From Spirogloea muscicola (lineage: Eukaryota > Streptophyta > Zygnematophyceae > Spirogloeales > Spirogloeaceae), in NCBI GenBank assembly GCA_009602725.1, contig WELB01000008.1:756877-770277 (forward strand): a stretch of 13,401 bases of DNA, written 5' to 3'. Both the position numbers and the translations under genes were made by a program. A model generated the notes under the pieces. The model had not been told where the DNA came from. It saw nothing but the letters and a program-made list of their open reading frames with translations, and did no database searches. Below, piece by piece: positions 8,147 to 13,401 of this stretch. Numbering within the stretch: position 1 is the first letter of the stretch; the number at the start of each line of letters is the position of its first letter.

Positions 8147-8285
8147 CTTTTTTGGGCTGGCTTTTTCCAGCCCCTATCCTCAATGGGCGAGCCCTTCTTC
8201 TTTGATTTCTACATAAGAGCACCGCAGGCCTTCTGTCTTCTGTTTGGGCTGGCCTCTTACAGCCATCGCCTTGCTTTGAAGAGCA
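8140..8285 (+). repeat. Two plus-orientation copies (L1, L2) of a GGGCTGGC...CAGCC repeat element
   Basis: L1 begins at 8154 (GGGCTGGCTTTTTCCAGCCC, a 7-bp stem with 6-nt loop) and runs through CAATGGGCGAGC and TTCTTCTTTGATTT. L2 begins at 8245 (GGGCTGGCCTCTTACAGCC, then ATCGCC and GAAGAGCAGCTCG). The copies are about 90 bp apart. No common reading frame is kept between copies, so they look non-coding. Confidence 0.7.
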
Positions 8286-8346
8286 GCTCGTTTGTTTGGT
8301 ATACATTAGCCCCTGCCAAAATCTTCTCTGTTCTTCTAACATAGTG

Positions 8347-8400
8347 TACTGGCTTGCTTTGGCCTCCCTCTCATCTCATGTGCACTGCATGCCCTCGTTC
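8347..8400 (+). repeat. First copy of a direct repeat (TACTGGCTTG...GGCCTCCCTC)
   Basis: 22 of the first 24 bases match the copy at 8908-8961, followed by weaker similarity (CATGTGCAC / CATGCACAC, GCCCTCG / GCCTTCG). Confidence 0.65.
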
Positions 8401-8594
8401 TTCTGTGTGCAGCTCAGACACCAGGGAAGGCGCACGGTGTGCACGGACGCTCTTCCAATAACATGGAGTGATATGGAGGGCAAGCCGAGATGTTCAGGCA
8501 ATAAAAGTTTGGATAGTGGAGCCACACAATGGGAAGCCCTGAGAGGGTAGAGCTAGGAGAGCAACAACAAGTGTGGTGTCGCTTGTTGTGTCTG

Positions 8595-8800
8595 CCTCCT
8601 TGTGAAGCTGGCCTTTCACAGCCATCGCCCCCTTTGAAGATGGCTGTTTGTTGGGGATGAAGGTTGATCGCTACCCTGCTGATCGGTTTCTCGGGAGCTT
8701 GGTGGTTCGTCCTGACCATGATCACCGGGAGACACCAGCGCATGTTCTACTTGGGCTGGCCTTCCAAAGCCATCGCCCCAATCTTCTGTTGCGATTTTCG
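8595..8800 (+). repeat. Two further plus-orientation copies (L3, L4) of the GGGCTGGC...CAGCC element
   Basis: L3 near 8606 reads GCTGGCCTTTCACAGCCATC then GCCCCC and TTTGAAGA. L4 begins at 8753 with GGGCTGGCCTTCCAAAGCC and ATCGCCCCAATCTTCT. Both match L2 and the minus-orientation copy L5 better than each other's flanks. Confidence 0.7.
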
Positions 8801-8907
8801 TTCTCACCTCAGCCCCTGTCAGATGTCTCTTTGTTCTTGCCACGAGAGTGTTACTGGCTTCCGACTGGCTGTTCACCGCCGGCGCCCACTGGCAAGGAGC
8901 CACTTTC

Positions 8908-8961
8908 TACTGGCTTGACTTGGCCTCCCTCTTCGGTCCATGCACACCGCGCGCCTTCGCC
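8908..8961 (+). repeat. Second copy of the TACTGGCTTG...GGCCTCCCTC direct repeat
   Basis: Partner of 8347-8400, in the same orientation, about 560 bp apart. It is followed at once by the CAGCGCATGTCGG motif (8964-8976), which recurs exactly at 9103-9115. Confidence 0.65.
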
Positions 8962-8993
8962 CTCAGCGCATGTCGGTACCTAAGGTGACATTG

Positions 8994-9106
8994 AATGAAC
9001 AAAGAACGAGAAGGGGGCCAGAGGAAGCCAGAGGAAGCGCTAAGAAACCAAAGCACACAAAGAAAGAAAGCAGCTACAAATTACTCAGTAACCCCTGCTA
9101 AGCAGC
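8994..9106 (-). repeat. Right arm of the imperfect inverted repeat
   Basis: Reverse complement of the left arm at 8046-8146: ACTCAGTAACCCCTGCTAAG at its outer end, then AAGCGCTAAG, GGGGGCCAG and AATGAACAAAG. Part of it recurs as a direct copy at about 10035-10080 (GAACAAAG, GGGGCCAG, GGAAGCGCTAAG). Confidence 0.75.
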
Positions 9107-9175
9107 GCATGTCGGACCCTTCCGAGATGGTGAACCCGAGACTCACTCTTCCTTCCAAATTCGTACACAGAGGCC

Positions 9176-9215
9176 GCCACGTGGCTTGTCGCGACGGGTC
9201 TCACAGCAACACGTG
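9176..9215. promoter_or_regulatory. Pair of G-box (CACGTG) sites
   Basis: GCCACGTGGC (9176-9185, a perfect 10-bp palindrome) and ACACGTGGC (9210-9215 core) lie 32 bp apart at the left edge of a GC-rich core; a third, CCCACGTGGG, is at 9547-9556. CACGTG is the bZIP/bHLH recognition core in plants. No gene was found that they would control. Confidence 0.35.
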
Positions 9216-9272
9216 GCGGCAGAGCGCGGGCAATTGTCGCCACACGTCTACGCCTGGCCGAGAACAGCCAAC

Positions 9273-9274
<2 letters not shown>

Positions 9275-9304
<30 letters not shown>

Positions 9305-9334
9305 GCGGCGGCGGCGGAGGCGGCGGCGGCGGCG
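9275..9334. repeat. (GGC)n microsatellite
   Basis: About 20 GGC units with a few GAC/GGA variants, placed between the G-box pair and a GC-rich segment (about 9335-9720) full of G- and C-runs. Similar runs occur at the 5' ends of TRAPPC6 and GMPP, so it could mark a 5' UTR, but no exon follows that I can support. Confidence 0.8.
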
Positions 9335-9784
9335 ATCGGCAGACTGAGCTGGAGAAGTGGCCTTGGCTCAGAGCTTTACTTGTAGGCGCGGGTGGGGGGG
9401 GACTCGGGGGGGCGGTTTCCCAGACGCTGGCTCTCAGCGGCGGGCTCTGGGGTCCCCCATCCTGGGCCGTGATCAAAGCGGTCGTCAAACCCGTCACCCA
9501 TCCCCCCGGTGCCGCCAGCAGCCAGCCCGCGGCGCCGCCGCGGGCCCCCACGTGGGCCGGCCACGGGCGACCAGCGCCGGTCGGGGGGGACCGCCCCGGT
9601 CCCGCCCTTCGCTGTGCCCTACTAGGCCCTGCCCCACTGAGCAGCCCAGTCCCGGTCGGGGGACCCGGTCCCGGTCCTGGGCGGGATCCAACCGGGGGGC
9701 GGCCCGGCGGCGCCGCTTTTGCAGAGATGGCGCGCGCGGTTGCGCATGAGTGGCAGAATAAAGATAAGGAAAGAAGTGGCACTC

Positions 9785-10160
9785 CCAATGGGGGCAATGG
9801 CTGTGAAAAGCCAGCCCGAAAAGAATTGACGAAGGTGCGAAGGTGCCAGAAGGCAAGCTACCAAGGGGCCTGGAGAAGCTATGTCAGTACGGGGGGTGGA
9901 TGGACCACTCAGTATTACGAGTGAGGAGCCTCAAACCCGGCAGACTAACTGCTGGAAACTATCGAAGAAAGAAGAAGGTGCTCGCCCATTGAGAAGAGGG
10001 CGGTGTGGCTGCGAGTGGCCAGTCCAGAAAAACGAGTGAACAAAGTTCGAAGGGGCCAGGGAAGCGCTAAGCTAGCACAAAGAGCCCCTTCCGATGTGAA
10101 CCAATGAAGAAGAGCAGCGAAGTATTGGCTGTAAAAAGCTGGGAATGTGGCTGTGAGCAG
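9785..10160 (-). repeat. Minus-orientation copies (L5-L7) of the GGGCTGGC...CAGCC element
   Basis: Read on the minus strand, L5 (9817-9785) is GGGCTGGCTTTTCACAGCC then ATTGCCCCCATTGGG; L6 (10025-9975) is GGACTGGCCACTCGCAGCC and shares the exact 13-mer TCAATGGGCGAGC with L1 (8180-8192); L7 (about 10142-10100) is AGCTTTTTACAGCCAATAC then GCTCTTCTTCATTGG. Each of L5 and L6 is preceded, in that orientation, by a GGCCCCTT...GTTCACT-like block, as L1 is by its own GTTCATT block. The element family is therefore inverted around the 8970-9780 core. Confidence 0.7.
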
Positions 10161-10170
10161 CATTACTCAA

Positions 10171-11205
10171 CTGGGAGCTATTCATCCGAAATGAATGGAG
10201 TGTGTATATATGAATGGGTCAACAGCTGCAATTTTCATGCATGAGAAAGCTCAAGGGCCCACAGCTGCAAGATGCGTGCAGGCATTCACCATCAGGTGGA
10301 CACTACGGACAATACAACAAAGTATGCTGCGGCTTTATGCCTCTGCCAAGGCGAGGCATACGAGGTAGACCCTGTATCTTGACCCAGCGTTTATACTGTA
10401 CGGGGCCGGGAGCTTAGAGCTACTGTCCGTGTTAGAGCTTCCCTCTGTCCTTCCCGCTGGCAGTTCATTCCCCAGCCAACCCCTTTGGAGCCTAGTTGTG
10501 GATTGGCCTTACAGCCTACAGCAAGTTGAGGAAAAGCTTTAAGCAATCTCCCACTTACAAAGGGCAATGCGTTATCGTCCTTCTGGTGGTGGCCTCGTCT
10601 TGCTGGATCTCTCGTTGATTTCAGAGAATGATGAAAGCCCCCGCCACATCTAAAGAAGCTATGTCTATCATCTACTTCATTTACTCGTAAAAGTGATCTT
10701 GTACACGCACCTTCTATGTCCTCTTAAAGATTCACAGATCTACCTGCTAAAGCTGCATATCATGTGAAGAGGCTATCTTGTCTGCTTCACATGGCTTTGT
10801 AAAGCTGACAGCTGACAGCATCCTCTCTAAAGAGCTTCCACAGCATCAGCACAACTGACTAGCCATGCCATCCATGCCCTTGATTTGTGGATTTTGGGAT
10901 CGATGGTCAGCAACCGACTCATCCAATTTCGCAAAGCTTGGAAGGGGAAGAAGACATTCGGCAAACTTCATTGAACACCCATGTACATCGTCAGCGGAAT
11001 CAAAACAGCAAGTCAGGCTGTAACGCCTGTCTCTACCTGTAATTGAACGGGGACAGGCGACCTGCACTTGCTGCTAATAGAACACTGTTGCATCAGTGTC
11101 ACAGCTGCACCTACTCTCACACAAAGCTCAAGTATGGAAGTGTCACTGATCTAGAAGTCCACTATCGGTCTGTGCTAATTCATGCGTTTATACACTTGCA
11201 CACCC
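10171..11205. other. Gene-poor region, probably including the GMPP 3' UTR
   Basis: No coding exon supported. One further GGATTGGCCTTACAGCC motif at about 10499-10516 resembles the repeat element. TTACA at 10509-10513 and 10555-10559 reads TGTAA on the minus strand, about 650-700 nt past the GMPP stop; plus-strand TGTAA occurs near 11020 and 11037. No tRNA, rRNA or convincing snoRNA was seen. Confidence 0.45.
10336..10360. repeat. 25-bp near-perfect palindrome
   Basis: TATGCCTC (10336-10343) and GAGGCATA (10353-10360) are exact reverse complements; between them T-GCC-AA-GGC continues the symmetry with one unpaired T. Possible protein-binding palindrome or short hairpin; function unknown. Confidence 0.7.
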
Positions 11206-13277
11206 TCACATAATGATCTCCGGCTTCAGGATGTTGGCTTTGATCTCCTTGTGTGGGAGGACAACCCCTCCATTCAAGTAAACCTCGTCAAGGACACTGA
11301 CATCTTCCCCAAGGACGCTCATATTTTCAATACGCGCCCACTGCAAGTGCGACCAATGTGTCAGCACGATTGTAGACTATGCTTGGACATCTCTGTGCCA
11401 AAATCTGCAGAAGTGGATAGGTAGCAAGCTACTACCTGGCCAATCCTGGAGTGCCAGCCGATGATGGAGCCAGAAATACAGGCGTGCTTCTTGACACGGA
11501 CACCGCGCAATATTGTGCACCGTGAAAGTCTGACCCCCGGCTCAATAACACATCCAGGTCCCACCGAGACATCTGGTCCCAGGAGACACCCTTCACCAAT
11601 CTCTGCAGTCTCATCAATCAAAACATTGCCCGTAATGAAGCCTCCATGTGCCAGTCTGTCAGGGCTGTGGACAAAGACAAAGCCAGGTTCGAAGTTAGAG
11701 GAGGCAATGCCAGCTGCATCACTGATACTGCAAGTTTACAATTTGCCTGACTTGAAAGCCTGCTGAATGTGAGAGAACAACCACGGCATATTGCTTGGGT
11801 TCAAGACCTACAAGCGCTTCCGGAGAGAGTCCAGGTAGAGCCGAAGCCCAAGAATATAATCACGAGGCTGACCAACGTCCATCCAGAAACCTGGAAGGAC
11901 CATAGCAAAGAGCTTGTTCTCCGCAGCAATCTTGGGGAAGATCTCCTGCAGTCACAGAGCTCTAAAATCGTCAACAAGATAGGCAAAGAGGTGATATTCA
12001 GACCAACAATCATGAAGAGTGATAGCCTAGTCTTGATGCGTCTATGGAGCTAGAGAAAGACGAGCCAGCGATGCATACTGTCAACTCACAACATTACATA
12101 ACAAAGAAGACTGCTTGCGCATTCAAGTCCGGTGCTGATAAGGCAAGCCAGAGTGAGTAACATGGGACAAAGCACAAGGAGACAACCTTCTCAATGGACG
12201 TAGGGCGGAGTTCGATGCGGTCCAGAGACTCAGGGTTTAGAATGTAAATTCCAGCATTGATCTTGTTGCCAACAAATGTCTGTGGCTTCTCAACAAATCG
12301 TTGCACTGTGCCATCCTCTTCATTCATGACAACAACTCCATACTTGGAAGGCTCGTCAACCTGAACAACATTATGCAGCATCGTCAGGCTGCATTTTGCT
12401 GCTGGAAGGAGTACTCAAGCCTTTCCAGTGTTGGGACTCTGTTAGTGTGGGAGGACAATCGAGGTCTGATTGTACCTTTGTGACGAGAAGAGATGCTTCA
12501 GCTCCTGTCTTCTTGTGGAAGGCCAGCATATCTGCCAGGGGATACTCGCTAATGACATCGCTGTTAAGGACAAAGAAGGGATCTCCGGAACCATCGGCCA
12601 GGATGTCGCGAGCGAGTGCCAAAGGACCAGCAGTTCCCATAGGCTCCTTCTCCTGCGAGCAGACGATCTTGATTCCTAGGGCTGCCTCGAAATCCTTCAG
12701 GAAGCTCAACATGACCTGTTGAAGAAAGAGGGCATGAATGAGCATTGTGACTGGCCTTTTCGGTTGATGCCATTCCTTGCCATCCCCAAGGAAAGTATTG
12801 ACTGAGTGAACGATCCTTGAGGGCAGACAGCACGACCTACAAGTTGAAGATCTAGACCAAGGATTTTAACAACTTGCCTGCGGCTGGTAGTTGATGGCCA
12901 GGACCACTTCAGTCACACCTGCAGCCTTCAGAGCTTCAATCTGAGCAGGAGCAGCGCAGGGTTGGATCTTCAGTCAAAGCCGTTGTAAGTGATACAATGC
13001 TGAGTCTTGGCTCATCTCATAGACAGGCATGATGCCCTGGATCCGCTGTAGGGAGGTAAAAGGTTAATGCTTGCGACCCTGACGGCGCAAAACCAGATCT
13101 ACAGTTCTGCTGAGCAGGCAGAGGCGCTGTGGTAGAGATCGGGTGGAAGCATGGCGAGGGCGGTGCCTGGTGGAGGATCATCGGCTTGTTGGCGAAGTCG
13201 ACCAGCGGCTTCGGCACACTGAGCGTGAGCGGCCGCAGCCGCGTCCCGAACCCGCCGACGAGGATGAGCGCCTTCAT
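11206..13277 (-). CDS. GMPP: GDP-mannose pyrophosphorylase (mannose-1-phosphate guanylyltransferase), VTC1/CYT1-type
   Basis: Makes GDP-mannose from mannose-1-phosphate and GTP, feeding lipid-linked glycans, GPI anchors, cell-wall mannans and, in plants, ascorbate; cytosolic. Seven exons on the minus strand: 13277-13167, 12940-12878, 12715-12476, 12360-12187, 11945-11812, 11727-11436, 11340-11206; 382 residues, every phase consistent. The N-terminus [20 protein letters not shown] with [11 protein letters not shown] is the nucleotidyltransferase signature. Then follow [76 protein letters not shown] and [14 protein letters not shown]. The left-handed beta-helix starts at [20 protein letters not shown] and ends at [20 protein letters not shown]. 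The wording is closer to plant VTC1 than to animal GMPPB. It is about 20 residues longer than the usual 361, from an insert between the two domains. Introns 1 and 2 have GC, not GT, at the donor. Confidence 0.96.
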
Positions 13278-13310
13278 GGCTGCGGTCAGCCTCCCGCGAC
13301 GGCGGCAGGA

Positions 13311-13343
<33 letters not shown>

Positions 13344-13380
13344 TGACGCGGGCGGAGACGGCGGCAGCGGCAGTCCGTAG
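13278..13380 (-). promoter_or_regulatory. GMPP upstream region / 5' UTR with (GGC)n run
   Basis: The 100 bp upstream of the start codon is a GC-rich tract with a clean (GGC)n run at 13313-13342 (CCG repeats in the transcript sense). No promoter motif identified. Confidence 0.5.
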
Positions 13381-13401
13381 GGGGGGGTGGGGGGGGGGGG
13401 G
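13381..13401. repeat. Poly-G run at the window end
   Basis: Twenty G and one T. A run of this purity at the edge may be a sequence end or a low-quality tail rather than true genomic sequence. Confidence 0.6.

Noticed and set aside
9201-9797. 198-codon minus-strand Pro-rich frame
   Set aside because: Antisense shadow of the same GC-rich core; poly-Pro comes from the GGC run.
8995-9924. 309-codon plus-strand open frame, Gly/Pro-rich
   Set aside because: It crosses repeat copies and a GGC run, has no domain or consistent composition, and its length follows from low stop frequency in GC-rich sequence.
7641-10170. CRISPR array or prokaryotic mobile element for the repeat island
   Set aside because: Copies are unequal, unevenly spaced and in both orientations, with no transposase or Cas gene; the surrounding genes are nuclear eukaryotic.
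10214-10417. 67-codon plus-strand frame
   Set aside because: No recognisable motif, splice context or homology; lies in the gene-poor stretch.
10626-10815. snoRNA-like AATGATGA C-box with later CTGA
   Set aside because: The nearest CTGA is over 150 nt away, and no terminal stem or box pair with proper spacing is visible.

Overview
The window looks like nuclear DNA of a green alga. The evidence is five intron-split genes of plant or algal type with mostly GT-AG introns of about 80-570 nt, very GC-rich coding exons, recurrent (GCC)n/(GGC)n runs, and proteins that match land-plant family features: a VTC1/CYT1-type GDP-mannose pyrophosphorylase, an OST3/OST6 without CxxC, an SRC2-like C2 protein, and a plant-type TRAPPC6 C-terminus. 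A Chlorella-like trebouxiophyte is my best guess, but the sequence alone does not fix the genus. The intron-exon structures below were worked out by hand from splice sites, reading phase and remembered family consensus; no alignment was run.

Layout, left to right. (1) 1-2261 (+): the 3' part of an SRC2-like C2-domain gene, open at the window's left edge. (2) 4288-2959 (-): an oligosaccharyltransferase OST3/OST6 subunit in three exons, with its N-terminus disturbed by an N at 4249. (3) 4401-5871 (+): a complete five-exon TRAPP subunit 6 (TRS33), head-to-head with OST3/6 across about 110 bp. (4) 7448-6406 (-): the C-terminal half of argininosuccinate lyase in three exons, cut off near an N at 7640. 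(5) 7641-10170: no convincing gene, but a repeat island in which a family of short elements (GGGCTGGC...CAGCC) occurs in + orientation on the left and - orientation on the right of a GC-rich core that carries a (GGC)n run and three CACGTG boxes. (6) 10171-11205: a gene-poor stretch, probably holding the 3' UTR of the next gene. (7) 13277-11206 (-): a complete seven-exon GDP-mannose pyrophosphorylase, with two apparent GC-AG introns. The window ends in a G-run.

GMPP makes the GDP-mannose used for lipid-linked oligosaccharides (and for ascorbate in plants). OST3/6 belongs to the complex that transfers those oligosaccharides to proteins, and TRAPP acts in ER-Golgi traffic. Three of the five genes therefore touch the secretory pathway, though there is no evidence of co-regulation beyond the shared OST3/6-TRAPPC6 upstream region. 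Argininosuccinate lyase is arginine biosynthesis and the SRC2-like gene is probably a membrane-associated, stress-type protein. Both single N's lie where a gene model loses its expected N-terminal part, so they probably mark scaffold joins rather than single unread bases.
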